This document shows, one piece after another, positions 33,096 through 45,559 of a stretch of 46,098 nt of DNA. Positions within the stretch are counted from its first letter, which is position 1. Every line of letters begins with the position of its first letter. The DNA is from Guillardia theta CCMP2712. Lineage: Eukaryota; Cryptophyceae; Pyrenomonadales; Geminigeraceae. The notes under the pieces were generated by a model. That model made no database searches. It was not told the DNA's origin and worked only from the letters and a program-made list of their open reading frames with translations. The position numbers were made by a program, and so were the translations under genes. The stretch is from assembly GCF_000315625.1 (NCBI RefSeq), contig NW_005434421.1, positions 1 through 46,098 of the forward strand. Direction: 5' to 3'.

Positions 33096-33429
33096 GACTA
33101 CCTGGGAGGGATTGGATGGATTGAACCAGCATGTGACATTGCCGCCAACCTCTGAGAGCTGATCCGACGCACAAAGAGGAGAAGCGAGGTTGCTCTGAGG
33201 AAGTGAGTGAGCGTAGAGGACACCTTGGAAGGAGGGGGGATGGAGGAGGAGGAAGAAATTGAAGCAGGTAGGGGGAGGAGGACCGAGGGAAGAAGTGAGA
33301 GGAGGATATTTGACCTTCTGGAAGCAGCGAATTCCTACGTTTCTACATGTGTCTGACAAAAGCGGCTGAAAGGAAAGATAAGCTAAGAACCTTGCAGAGG
33401 ACAATAAGACACAAGGGAGGTGGACAATA

Positions 33430-33616
33430 GGCGAGGAGAGGAGAGGAGAGGAGAGGAGAGGAGGAGGAGAGAGGAGAGGAGAGGAGAGGAGAGGAGAGGA
33501 GGAGGAGAGAGGAGAGGAGAGGAGAGGAGAGGAGAGGAGAGGAGAGGAGAGGAGAGGAGAGGAGAGGAGAGGAGAGGAGAGGAGAGGAGAGGAGAGGAGA
33601 GGAGAGGAGAGGAGAG
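33430..33616. repeat. (GGAGA)n pentanucleotide array
   Basis: About 37 tandem GGAGA/GGAGG units, immediately downstream of the stop of the large minus-strand gene. Confidence 0.96.
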
Positions 33617-33651
33617 AAGAAGGGTGTGAGAAGAGACATTATGACGATTGT

Positions 33652-34832
33652 TCATACATCACTAGCAGTTTCTTGGCTCTGAAACAGTTGACAATTGACG
33701 TCGAAGCTGTAAATTTGTGAGGATGGAGAAGCGGAAGAGAGTGGGTCGACGGGAACACGTGAAGAATACGTAGGACGGAGGGAGGACGCAGAGACTGCGA
33801 CTAGGACGGGAAGAAGGACGAAGAGACTGCGACTAGGACGGGAAGGAGGACGACGAGGAGGTAAAAAGACCTTATCGTAGAAAGCTTGGCAAAAGATGAG
33901 TCAGTGCCAGGAGGCGAGAGCGTGTAGCGAATATCATAGATCTCTGCGCACATATCAATACCTTTTCCTCCCCTCCGCTTCATCCTCTTCCTCCTCCTCG
34001 CACCTTCACATTGAGGGCTGTCGCTCCATGTGCCGGGCTGCGTCCTCAGGGCTGTCGAGACAGCGGAACCAGGAGGATGAGGAAGAGGAGGAGAGCGAAC
34101 GCCGTGACTTGGTGAGATGAATCTGCCGAAAACTGAGAGAAGCACGAGAAGGGAGGAGGACGAAGAAGCAGGAGGGAAAGATAAAAAGTGACCGAGGTAA
34201 GAGGCCATAGAGAGGGCAGGGGCAGGAGGCAGGAGGCAGGAGGCAGAAGGCAGGAGGCAGGAGGCAGGAGGCAGGAGGCAGGAGGCAGGAAGATAAGGAA
34301 GAAGGAGAAGCGAGGCGTTCATACAACTGTTCTTTACCTGCAGTTGTTCGTCAAAATGTAGCCTGAGTCCAAAAGACTTTGAGCCGGACAAGCACAACCT
34401 GAAGGCGTGAGGGTTCAGTGTCAGAGAGCTTTCAACTCTTCTCATCAACCTGTTGTCCTCCTCCTCTATCATGACCCTTCTATCTCGCTCCCTCACTCGT
34501 CCTCACTCCCCTCGCCTCGTCCTCTCCTAGCCTCTTCTCGCTCTCAACGTCTGAATCTTCATTCATGCTCCAGATTCCTAGTGCCTTCTTCATTACCTTC
34601 TGCACACCTGACGGAGCATGTTTGATGGAGGACATTGCAATCTCCAACTTTCCATGTGTCTCTAACCTGAGATTATCATCGTCATCGTCATCGTCATCGT
34701 CGTCGTCGTCGTCGTCATCAACATCATCATCATCATCATCATCAACAACAACAACAACAACAACAACAACAGCAGCAACAGTAGCTGCATCGTGATCATC
34801 ATCTTGATGACGACGACGACGACCATCATCGT

Positions 34833-34887
<55 letters not shown>

Positions 34888-37784
34888 AAGAGCAGCAGCA
34901 GCAATCTTCTTTGTCTCAGTCATTCTTATAATTCTCATCTACCTGGTTACGGTTGACGATGTCGATGATTGGTATGATCATCCATGTCAAGAAACCAGCG
35001 GCAATCGCAAGCACTTTACAAATAAATCAGCGCTCTCATAGTAAGTCACGATGGTAATAGTCAACTTCAACACATCCATACTCTCCCCACCTGATCCTCC
35101 TCCTCATCCTCCCCCTGCTCTTTCATCACCTCCACCAATACCATTATCTCCCCTCTTCTTCTCCTCCTCCTCCTCGTCATCATCATCATCATCATCGATG
35201 CCATCGTCAGACTTGACTTACGGAAAACCAAAATCAAAATTCTCTTGAAGAAGCTGTAAACAGAACCCATTAGATTTTTCACTTGCCAGCACATCTGCAG
35301 TCACTAGTTGCACCTTTTCATGTCTGTTTCACAAATTAGAGCTCGCCACCAATCTAATGCTGGGGAGATGTCAATGAAAACAACAGTGAGAAAAGTTTCT
35401 CGAACATGTTAAGTCTTGATAATCCCTGCGGCCCACAAATGTCATCACCAACGTCGAAACCTTTGACCAATACTCACCCCTCGCTAGTCGAAAATCTTGT
35501 GAAATCAGTGGAGAAGTCTCGAACAAGCTGAAGAGTACAGTCAATATCATCATGTGGAATTCAATGCCCTCAGACCTCAGCGCTATTACGAAGACCTTGT
35601 GCAATGGTTGACAACCCATTCATCACTATCTCTCTCGCACTTCTGTCTGTGGAGCATCGGAAATATCAGTTCTCCTCCTCTTCTTCCTCCTCACTTACCT
35701 CGGTTGGAAGCAAACAACTCGGATTCCTTCACGACTTGAGCTAGCGAGATCTTCACCAAACAATCAGATGCAAACCAGCACACCAGTAGCAGCAGCAAGC
35801 AGGTGGAAAACAAACACATTGGAGACGAGCAATAGTCACCGGGACATCTCCGAAGATCGCAATCGGAAACGAGGTCGAAGACACTCTTTGCTCGTAAACC
35901 TGCCTGGTGAGTGAGGAAAAGCGAGGATGCAAGGATCATTCACCTTGGCCCACTGCAGCATATCAGAGAACTCACTGTCGTTGGTGACAACTCCGATCTC
36001 TCGATCCCATCGCTCGTCATCTTTGGACGAGTACTTCTCTTTCATAATGTCGGAGATTCTCTTTTGCCTCTCGGCAGGAGTGATGGAAGTATCCTGCATG
36101 AGGGCTGCAAGCCTCATCATCACACTTCCTTGTCCTCGTCCGCGTGCCTCCTTCACCTGCTACTCTAGACTGCTTTGAAGACGAGCAGAGGATCGGATCG
36201 CGGTGATAAACGATGATCAGTCCTCGGTCTGGTGGTACAGGAGATCAAGTGCAGTCAGCGCACAACAAAGGAAACAACAGTCAAGATACATATCATTCAT
36301 GGCATCCCATATGGCAAGACACAAATGTTATTCATCAATGCACGATCTAGACATCGAAATTTTCTCCATAACACGATTCAAATCCTGTAGCACGTACACA
36401 CGTATTGACCGCTGTGCAACAGTAATGAATGCTTACCAGTGGGAAAGTAAGTGAAACGCAGCATGAAAGAATCTATGTGCAGACGGGACCCTCGACTCCC
36501 TCCTCTTGTCAACCTGCATGCACACAATTTCAGGGACAGCATTTCCTCTCTCTCTATCCACCCTCACCACACGTTCAGCACATCTCCTCTTTGCGCCTTC
36601 TGAACGATTCCCGAGAAGCAGTCAAACGCTTTCCTCCTCTCAGTCGATCTGGAGATCACTTTCACGACTTGCAGGTCCGGCATCACTCGTTCACCTATGT
36701 TGGCACAAACCAAACACATCGTCTTCTTCCTCCTTCACCACCCCATGCTTGTCTGTCAGTGTGACCCGGCAACGGCCCTTGAGAAGACCCCATCCTTGAT
36801 CCTTCCACTTCATGTTCATCTGATCTCATTCAGATTACATCTCGCATCATCATCGTTGTGATTTGCAACACACCTCCATGCATGCAAGCCTTCCTCTGAC
36901 CACATACTTCCCGTAACAGTCGGGGTCCAATCCTGCACATGCCTCAGCCATTCACTGCTTTCTCTCTTGCTGCTCGAACCTCTTCCTTCCCATCCGCAGA
37001 ACGTATCGGAGAGAACAAGTTTGCCTCTGTGAGAGGTTCCCAGCTTCGTGAAGGTATCTACATCCCCAATCGATGCGTTGGGGTTTGCTCGAGAACTATC
37101 CACGTGTCAAACAAAATCAACATTACCAACTGCGTACAGCATTTGGTTGAAGGCTTCCGTTACCGACTTGAGGGTTGTTCCCTTTACGATTTGTCAGTGA
37201 GATTGCACGGAAGGAAGGGGAAGCGGGAGGGAGGGACGCGAAAGGAGAGGAGGAGGGCAGGATAGACGAGTATGAAGGCACATGGCAAGACCTGCGACAC
37301 TTCCAAAACTTGCAGAGGCGTGTTCGAGCATCCGAGGAAAGGCCGCAAAACGATCTTGCGTTCCTCTTCCTGTGAAATCATGAGCAGACAACAGCAGCAA
37401 TACGTTGCAGGAGCACATGCGATGTGTCTTCCACCCCGAACGGTTCTGTCGGGCACACAGAGTCAGCACCGAGAGGAGCTGGAGTCAAGCTGGAGAACCG
37501 AAGGAGTAGTAAGGTGGTGGAGGGTCTTCCTCGTCTGGTACGCAGCATGTTGAGTGTCGGTGACTGCAGAAGGGAAGGAGACCATCATGACCCCTGCTCA
37601 TCATCGCGTTCCCGTCGATGCTCATAGATTCCACCTCCAGCGACGCCGGTGCCTTGGAGAACGTCAGGTTCACCTTCATGAGGTCGGAGGAGAAGTCGAA
37701 TGTACGATCGCCATGGCATCTCACCAGATCTGCTGGAGGACATTCTCCAAGCTCCACGCTCGTCTCGCGCTCACGGTCGCTCAT
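33652..37784 (-). CDS. Large multi-exon gene (or two genes) with membrane segments, unrecognised
   Basis: Protein-like minus-strand exons run through this interval. From the 5' side: MSDRERETSVELGECPPADL and FSSDLMKVNLTFSKAPASLE (37590-37784, ATG at 37782-37784); LGTSHRGKLVLSDTFCGWEG (about 37040); ERVMPDLQVVKVISRSTERR and KAFDCFSGIVQKAQRGDVLN (36560-36690); ERQKRISDIMKEKYSSKDDE through FSDMLQWAK (35945-36130); STSFPIAIFGDVP (35841-35900); SFFKRILILVF (about 35240); a hydrophobic AAGFLTWMIIPIIDIVNRNQ (34943-35005); ETHGKLEIAMSSIKHAPSG (about 34640); SFGLRLHFDEQLQ (34341-34400); and EIYDIRYTLSPPGTDSSF (about 33900). The last exon is 33652-33706. I could not join all exons and recognise no family. 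Large introns carry microsatellites. Confidence 0.5.
34215..34292. repeat. (GGCAGGA)n heptamer array
   Basis: About ten tandem copies of a seven-base unit, in an intron of the large minus-strand gene. Confidence 0.92.
34680..34892. repeat. Compound microsatellite (TCA/TCG)n, (ACA)n, (GGAGCA)n
   Basis: Three adjacent arrays: TCG/TCA triplets (34680-34743), ACA triplets (34743-34775) and GGAGCA hexamers (34830-34885). They lie in one intron of the large minus-strand gene. Poly-Asp, poly-Ser and poly-Ala/Pro frames here are not protein. Confidence 0.93.
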
Positions 37785-38329
37785 GGTCTTGCAAGCTGGG
37801 TCCAATCGTCAATCAGAGCACGCGCATGTGTACTTTCACCATATGGCGCTGCTGTAGAAGGTTGTACAGGAGCCGCTTTTATGTAAACCTCAAGGACTTG
37901 GTGCAGAACAGATGTCAATTCTTCACATTGAGGTGCAAGATTCCATTATTTTGCCAGCACAGAACAATCTTTGTCATAACTATCTCAACCTGGGCTATCA
38001 GACAACAAGCACAGCACAACAGCTGAGCATACGCGCAAAGGACATCATTCTTGCATCGAGTAGATCAATTTCATATGAATGTCATCTTCAGAACCGAGAG
38101 ATTGGTTCAAGCGGCGAATTTTACAGAAATTCATTTCTTTTCCCCAAGTCCTCCACATAAATTCATCCCACTACCCAATCATGACAAAGTATCCTTGGAT
38201 CCTCAACCGGCCATAAGATGTGCATGTCCCTATCAGCTTTCACGTTCCACATCTCTCGCCTCCTCTCTCCTCTCCCCCTCGCTTCTCCTGCTTTCGATTC
38301 ATTTGCTACTCGGAATCGCTCATTCTAGC

Positions 38330-38620
38330 GGGGGACACTATGCAAGATACAGGGGTAATGTCAGAAAAGGGGGTGGGGTGCCTTTGGGGAGCAAAAATAG
38401 GGGGTAGGGGTACTCTCATCTTCTAACTCGCGCCAAGCTTGCTTCACAGATCCCCATATTCGTAATAAAAACAGGGGTTATAAAAGGATCGACGGTGTCT
38501 TCCCCCAGGGGAAGAATAATGGAGGGGTAGGGGTCCATTTTCAATTGACGGTGGGTTTATCTTTCACTACCCGTACTTTTCTCTTGAAACACCCACCCTT
38601 GGAGGAATCTTAGTAGTGAG
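38330..38620. repeat. G-run block (GGGGTAGGGG type)
   Basis: Contains ACAGGGGTAAT, GGGGGTGGGG, GGGGTAGGGGTAC (from 38401, identical to the word near 3210) and GGAGGGGTAGGGGTCC (about 38521). C-runs follow after 38590 (CACCCACCC). It has the same general organisation as the 3.0-4.05 kb block. Confidence 0.6.
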
Positions 38621-38749
38621 CAGACATTCAATTTTTATAATTTCCTGCTATGGCTAGGCAAGGGTCCTTCCCCCAGTCCCGATTCCCCAGGAACTTCAGT
38701 TCTGTGCCAAATCCTCTGATGAAATTTGAAATTATAGATCAAACTCTGG

Positions 38750-39770
38750 TCGCCCGGGGCCCGGGCCGTGACTCGCTGCACACTGAGTGTCCGATGCCAT
38801 CGGTCATCATTGGGGCGGCGGGGGCCGGGGCCTGGGCCGGACGGCGGCCCGTTTGCACGGGCGGCGCCGCCGATCACGGGCCGATCACGGGCCGATCACG
38901 GCCGGGCGGCCGGGCCGCGACACCGTCACGTGGCAGTGCTGCCGGTGACCGGGCGGTGGCAACTTCCGTTCCGAGTTCGGAACTCGGAAGCCGGCACACT
39001 GTGACACGCCCGCCGGGCGCCTTCGGCGGACTGAGTCCCGGCCCCCCGGGCCCTTCCACGCTTCCCGGGAGCCTGCGAGTCCGGGACTGAGCTTCCCGGC
39101 CCGGGCCTGCCAGTCCCGGCTCCCACTGAGCCTCGGAGTCCGACCGTCACGCCGGTCGGGCTCGCCGGGCGCGGCCCTGCCAGGCTGAGCCTGTGCCTTG
39201 CCCTTACAAGGTGCTGTACTCAGGCCGAGTCCGCTCTCCGGTGATTGGCTTCCGGCGAGCCCCGGGCCCGGCCTTTGGGTCACCGGGTGACCGAGTCACT
39301 CAGCGGCGGCAGTGCGGCCCGCCGGCCCTTGAGTCAGTCACGGGGCCGACTGACTCAGTGAAAGCCGCGCGCAAAGTCTAAGTTCCGATCAGTGGACTCA
39401 CAGTCTTCAAGTTTGCCAGTTCAACGGTTGCCCGGCGCAGTGCAGATAACTTGCCGCAGTGCCCGGTGCCAGTCAAGCCCTACTCGGACGGTGACTCCCG
39501 ACGCCGCCCGGGCCGCCGGGGCGCGGCCCGGCCGCCCGGCCGCGTCTGGCAGTGCCACTGTCCGAGAGTCCGACCGTACGGTACGGTCTCGGACGGTACG
39601 GTACGGTGACTGTACGGTCACAGCGCCGGGCCCGGGTACCGCCGTGTTAGTGACTCGGAACTTTTACCGTGGGCGGCCCGAACCGTATCCGAGGCTGCCC
39701 GGCGAACTTACAGGTGACCACTCGGATTCAAGTTCGGACACCGTCCAACAAAGTCCGATCTGGCAACTTG
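38750..39770. repeat. GC-rich dispersed block, longest copy (about 1 kb)
   Basis: Very GC-rich sequence with many short palindromic words (GGTGACC, CCCGGG, GGCCCGGGCC). It includes a near-palindromic CCGTACGGTACGG cluster at 39570-39620 and GAGCCTCGGAGTCCGACCGTC near 39130, related to the words in the 4.9 and 27.1 kb blocks. A tandem GGGCCGATCAC repeat occurs at 38878-38900. Several long open frames cross it, as expected from composition; none looks like a protein. Confidence 0.65.
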
Positions 39771-39829
39771 CAAAGGTTGCAAGGTAGCATCCAATCAGGA
39801 TGTGCGGACAACACCCACTGAGGGGCCCT

Positions 39830-41760
39830 CCTTATCTTACTTGAGGCCTCAATCGAATAATTGCCCAGCTGCGCCCTGGGGGCTCGGGATGTCACTGGCT
39901 GCCAAGAGACCACCCCTCTCTTTCCATACTTGAACCCCTGGGATTCGATGATACACCCCCTTGCAATCTTTATTACTTGGGGGCGGTACGTTCTGAACCG
40001 ATCGAATGACCCCTACCCCCAGGCTTTCAGTCCCCCTATCTTCTGGCACACCCTGCACGAGCGAGGTAAACCACCCCTTCTTTCAAATGAAGACTACCCT
40101 AGGAATGATGGGTGATGATAATGTTCCTTTCGAAGAACAATTCCATGTTCACTCATACATCACCACATCTCCCCCTCCCACCCTACCCTTTTACGAACGA
40201 GGAAACACCGGTCTGTGAGTGGTCATTTTGTAGTCATTTGATGGGGTGTAAACCTGTTTCACCACCCCCCACCAAGTCGTGTTTCCGTCAACATGTACCC
40301 CTATCTCTCTATCTCAGGCTACCCCTCATTTCAGTCCCTCCGCTTACCTGTCAGCAGTGCCGTCTGGGGTGGGTAAATAGCATGTCGAAAAAGAGTCTTT
40401 TCACCCTAAAAAACATTGCATGCCTACGTCCAGACATGCATCAGGTCCCCATGAAATTGCTGGACCACCCTACCTTATGCATCGTCAACCACCCACCTAT
40501 GTCCAAGGATGAAAATTACCTACCCACCCTTTCCCTCTTTTTACCCCTACCCCCTTCTAATATGACACTGGTAGTGTATGACCCCACCCGCAATTTACCG
40601 CAGACAGCCACAACAACGATACCCTCCAGTCATTTCGGTCTGGTTTACTATGCAGCCCACTCGAAAAAAACTGTGGAATGACTACCCTGACTTCAACATA
40701 GTCTACCCCTATCCCCTTGACCAACATGACCCACCTACCTTTTGCGACCCTACCAGCACGCCAGCTCCCCAAAAAATTACGCATGACCCTACCCTGATTT
40801 TCCTTAACCCTACATTTGTCTGACCCCTACCCCCCTTGGAAAAGATCCTATACCCCTCGCCTGGTTGATTGATCTCGTCTCGGACCTACCCTACCAGTCA
40901 ATAATCATGAGCCAAAAGACCGGGGAATACCACCCTACCTCACGGACACTCTTCTTTCATATCACCCCCCCATCTTTTTCCTCCTAAAAATGGACTGTTG
41001 GCAACCATTCACACCCACCCCCTTTGTGACCACCCCTTCGGACAACACTCCTTATCAAGGCAATAACATGATGGATTGTGGGGTGGTCAGGAAGGGGTAT
41101 GGGTGGGTGGTGGTAGGGTAGAAAGTCTGAATGACCATATATTGGGTGAAGGTGTAGGGTCAGAAGGTAATGGCTCCTCATCCGGGACATTTTCCGGTGG
41201 CAGGCTTCTTGTGTTGCAATTTCAAATTTACCATATGAATATTGAAAATTCCAAAATCACAAAATTTCAAATATCGGCTTTTATTTCAGACAGCACCCTG
41301 ATCTACAAATTGGAGGCCAAAAACAACTCTGAGTGACCAGCGGACCCCCTACGCCGCTGAAGACCCCTTTCCCCCAACGATAACCCACCCTCCGACTCTC
41401 CCCACCCACCAGGACGAAGGGCCTCTACACTACCCTCTAGTCCAAACATATCTGATCACCCTGCAGAAGAAGTACCCCCTTGGTCACCACCCTTCATAAT
41501 CCGCGAGTACCCAGAGGCAACAATTCTCGAGGACGCTGCTGGTCAGTCCAGGATGACTCCTTCGAGCCTACCCCTCTTTTCCTATTGCACGAGCTGATTT
41601 TTCTTGCAGCCTCTTTGAAGGAATTAACCTTCCAACCCCCCCCTTCTACAGCACACCCCAAATTTTGAATACCACCCTGTCTGTCAAAGAAGTGAACCTG
41701 TCTGCTCTGAGCCCCCACCCACCATATTAAACCACCCACCATGTGAGTTTCACCACCCCA
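39830..41760. repeat. C-run block, longest copy (about 1.9 kb)
   Basis: Clusters of ACCCCTACCCC, CCACCCTACC and CCACCCCCC every 15-40 nt, nearly all on the plus strand, separated by unique sequence. A short inner stretch (41020-41170) flips to G-runs. I found no credible exon. It borders the GC-rich block at 38.75-39.77 kb, so the two families sit together here as they do at 3-5 kb. Confidence 0.6.
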
Positions 41761-42086
41761 CCACCAGAACTATCAGATTCCACCCTCACCCCGACCCCCA
41801 TAGCCCCTCTACAACCTCCTTTTCCACTCCCTCCGATCCCTCTCCTCTCCTTGCTCTCTCTCTCTCTCTCCCACTCCGTTCCTATACCATCCTCCCTCCC
41901 TCATTCCTCTCATTCCCATCCTCCTGGATCCTCCCCTTCCAGTCTCCCCTCCCCTTGACAAAATCGTTTGCATCCAAGAAAACCTCCTGCGATCAGCTTG
42001 GCTGACAGAGGATCTACATCTCGTAGGAAGGTGCTGCCTTCGCGGCCTCCTTTTGCAGAGCTAAACCCCCTCCAAAGGTATAAAAC
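41761..42086 (+). promoter_or_regulatory. Pyrimidine-rich upstream region of the proton ATPase
   Basis: C/T-rich leader with a short CT array (41850-41872) ending about 40 nt before the ATG of the ATPase. It likely contains the promoter and 5' UTR, inferred only from position. Confidence 0.4.
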
Positions 42087-45000
42087 ATGCCGTTCATCAA
42101 CACTGGCGGCGTCTTCAAGGAAGAGGAGCCTGGAGTCTTCCAGCTTGCTCGAAAATCGCTCGAGTTTTCCCGCAGATCGCTGGATGCGGGCAGAAGATCT
42201 CGTGACTCTCGTCCATCGGGAGAGAAGAAGAGAAGCCATGACTTGGAGATGGGTTCTGTTGCAGAAGAACAGGTTGCATCTGCAGCCAAGAGGGTTTCCC
42301 TCGAAGTTCAGCGCATTTCTGTTGAAATGCAGAGAAAGAAGTCTCAAGAGGTTGTGGACGAAGATGATGAGAAGGAGAACAAAGTGGAGTTCACCCCCGC
42401 TCCCAAGGATGGCTTGACTTCCCATGAAGCTGAAGAACTGCTCAAGAAGTGGGGCAAGAACGAACTCGTTGAGAAAGTCACTCCCAAGTGGCTCATCTTT
42501 CTTCGCCTCCTGACAGGGCCCATGCCCATCATGCTCTGGATTGCTTCCCTTATTGAGCTCATTATTGGAAATTATGCCGATATGGCGATCCTTCTTATTA
42601 TCCAGTTTACCAACGCTGGCATCTCCTTCTACGAGACCACCAAGGCTGGTGACGCTGTTGCAGCGCTCAAGGCTTCACTGAAGCCCCGTGCCACTTGCAA
42701 ACGTGACGGTCAGTGGCAAGACATCGATGCAACCCTCCTCGTCCCCGGCGACCTCGTTCTTCTCGCTGCTGGCTCTGCCGTTCCCGCTGATTGCTACGTG
42801 AACGAAGGTATGATTGAGGTTGATCAGTCTGCGATGACGGGGGAGTCTCTCCCTGTGAAGTTCCGTCGTGGAGATGTCTGCAAGCTCGGCTCCAACGTTG
42901 TTAGGGGAGAGACTGAAGGTACAGTCGAGACTACAGGACAGAACACTTTCTTCGGCAAGACTGCTCAGATGCTTCAGTCTGTTGGCAATGATGGTGGAAG
43001 CCTTCAGATCTTGCTCATGAGGATCATGTTGATTCTTGTGGTGCTCTCCCTGACGCTCTGTATCATTGCGCTTATCTACCTCATTGTCGAGGGAAGGAGA
43101 GCCAACAAAGAACGCGTCGAAGCACACAAGAAGGCAGATAGTGAGATTGTCAAAGAGTCGCTGAGCTTTGCCGTGGTGGTTCTGGTTGCTTCCATCCCCC
43201 TGGCGATTGAGATCGTGACCACCACCACTCTCGCTCTTGGCTCGAGGCAGTTGTCGGCTCGCGGTGCCATCGTGACTCGTCTTGGATCGATCGAGGAGAT
43301 GGCGGGCATGGACATGCTCTGCTCGGACAAGACCGGAACGCTGACGCTGAACAAGGTGAGCTTTGTGCGAGGTTGCGAGTGCGAGTGGCTGACGGTGCTA
43401 TGGTAGATGGTGATCCAAGAGGACTGTCCGACGTACAGCCCCGGGGAGACGTACGAGTCGGTGCTATTCCAGGCGGCGCTTGCGGCGAAGTGGAAGGAGC
43501 CTCCTCGTGATGCGCTGGACACGATGGTGCTGAAGACGTCAGGGCAGGATCTGTCCAAGTGCGACGCCTACACCCAGCTGGACTTTCAGCCGTTTGATCC
43601 TCGTCTCAAGAGGACTGAGGGGAAGCTTCAAGGCCCTGACGGAAAGATTTTCCGTATCACCAAAGGAGCCCCGCACGTGATCCTCAACATGTGCCACAAC
43701 AAGGATGAGATCAAGCCTCTTGTAGACGCCAAGGTGCACGAGCTCGGAACCCGAGGCATCCGATCCCTGGCGTTGGCGAGGATGGACGACGAGGATGGGA
43801 AGTGGAGGATGCTTGGGATCTTGACCTTCCTGGATCCCCCTCGCCCCGACACTAAGCACACCATCGAGAAATGCCATGAATTTGGAGTGTACGTGAAGAT
43901 GATCACTGGAGATCACCTGGTGAGAGCGAGGAGGAGGAAGGATCAGGGGGGGATGGTGACATGTGTGTGCAGGTGATCGCGAAGGAGACTGCACGCGTGC
44001 TCGGAATGGGTCAGGACATCTTCGGTTCAGATGGTCTTCCAGTGCTCGGAGAGGGAGGGTCAGTACCCGACGATCTTGTTGAGCAGTACGGCACCAAGAT
44101 CTGTCCCGCGGACGGCTTTGCCTCAGTGTTTCCGGAGCACAAGTACCTCATCGTGGAGACTCTGAGGAAGGCTGGCTTCAGGGTCGGGATGACGGGAGAC
44201 GGAGTGAACGACGCGCCAGCCTTGAAGCGCGCGGACGTTGGGATTGCTGTGCAGGGCGCTACAGATGCGGCAAGAGCAGCGGCAGACATTGTGCTGACGG
44301 GAGAGGGACTGAGCGTGGTCGTGGACGGCATTGTCATCAGCCGAGAGATCTTCACCCGTCTCAAGAACTTCATCTCATATCGTATCGCGGCCACCCTTCA
44401 GCTCCTCACCTTCTTCTTCATCGCTGTCTTTGCGTTCCCTCCTCTTCACTACTACCGTGCGAACGGCTTTGTGGAGAACACGGTTAAGTACGGCAACACC
44501 TACATGAACCTTCCGAGGAAGAACACCTACTGCCCGACGGGCTACGAGAACCTGACGTCGGTCAAGACGAGACTGAACATCAGCGACATCACTCCGCTGT
44601 TCTCGTATCCAGAGCAGTTCCCGGCTGGCTGCGACATCCTCCTCCCCATCTGTGAAAGATCAACGGCGAACGTGAGTGCATGGAGTGGCCGGCCTTCTTC
44701 CAGCTGCCCGTGCTCATGCTCATGCTTATCACCCTGCTCAACGACGGCGCACTCATCTCTATCGGATATGACGCGGTGAACCCCAGCACCGTCCCCGAGC
44801 AGTGGAACCTTACCAGACTCTTCGTGGTTGCCATCGTCCTCGCAGCGGTTGCATGCGGGTCCTCCCTCCTCCTCCTCTTCTGCGCTTTGGACTCGAACAA
44901 TCCTAACGGCGTCTTCGCGTCCATGGGCATCCCTCCCATGGAGTACGGCAAGATCATCTGCATGATCTACCTCAAGGTTTCTCTCTCGGACTTCTTGACG

Positions 45001-45357
45001 CTCTTCTCTTGCCGCACACAGGAGGCTCCCTTCTTCTCCCACACCCCCGGCAAGCCCCTTATGGTCGCCGTGGTTGTCTCCCTTACTATCTCTACCTTCC
45101 TCGCCTCCTACTGGCCTGAGGGAAGTCTCGACGGGCTGCCTGTGATGGGACTTGCGCGAGGGACGTACAAGTTGATGCCACTGTGGATTTGGATCTACTG
45201 TATCATCTGGTGGTTCATTCAGGACATCTTCAAGATCATCACCATCCGCACCATCCTCAAGTATGATCTCTTCCCCTTCAACAAGCCCGACATGCACATG
45301 TGGAAGCAGAAGGCTGGACTGCAGGACAACCCTAACGATCCTCATTACAAAGTTTAA
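42087..45357 (+). CDS. P-type (P3A) plasma-membrane proton-pumping ATPase
   Basis: Pumps protons at the expense of ATP, energising the plasma membrane. Exons 42087-43355, 43407-43919, 43973-44671 and about 44704-45357 give about 1,044 residues. A basic Ser-rich N-terminal extension (RKSLEFSRRSLDAGRRSRDS) precedes M1/M2. Key motifs: TGES (251-254), PLAIE in M4 (371-375), CSDKTGTLTLNK with the phosphorylated D414, KGAPH (509-513), TGDGVNDAP (668 on), and LLNDG in M6, where proton pumps hold the essential aspartate. The protein ends ten residues after a LFPFNKPD motif without the long plant-type autoinhibitory tail. The reading frame changes near 44672-44703: either a 32-nt GTGAGT...CCAG intron or a shift further upstream. 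The in-frame alternative WPAFFQLPVL just before M5/M6 also looks genuine. Confidence 0.95.
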
Positions 45358-45396
45358 CCAGGAGAGTTGTCTGCGCTTCTCTCTGTTGATATTTAC

Positions 45397-45402
45397 AATA
45401 AA
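45397..45402 (+). terminator. AATAAA polyadenylation-like signal
   Basis: AATAAA occurs 40 nt after the ATPase stop codon (45355-45357), at a plausible place for a poly(A) signal. Confidence 0.4.
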
Positions 45403-45559
45403 TCTAAGACTTGCAAGTTGACATTGAGTTCCCCTCTTCTGTTGTCCACTAACACTCACAGTGACTGACCTGCACGAGGCTTCTGAACTGGTTTAGCGCA
45501 CAGACGCACCTTCCGAAGTTCATCGCATCCTCTGGGCCTCGTCACGTTGCTCGTTCCTC

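Noticed and set aside
34480-34938. 152-codon minus-strand frame with poly-Asp and Ala-Pro runs
   Set aside because: The low-complexity half is intronic microsatellite; only the ETHGKLEIAMSSIKHAPSG end is kept as a probable exon of the large minus-strand gene.
38650-39283. Several frames of 60-146 codons in the GC-rich block
   Set aside because: Long frames are expected at this GC content on both strands; residue content is Gly/Pro/Arg/Ala with no motif.
44560-44710. Programmed ribosomal frameshift in the proton ATPase
   Set aside because: No slippery heptamer with a downstream structure is visible, and an intron explains the shift in a gene that already has similar short introns.
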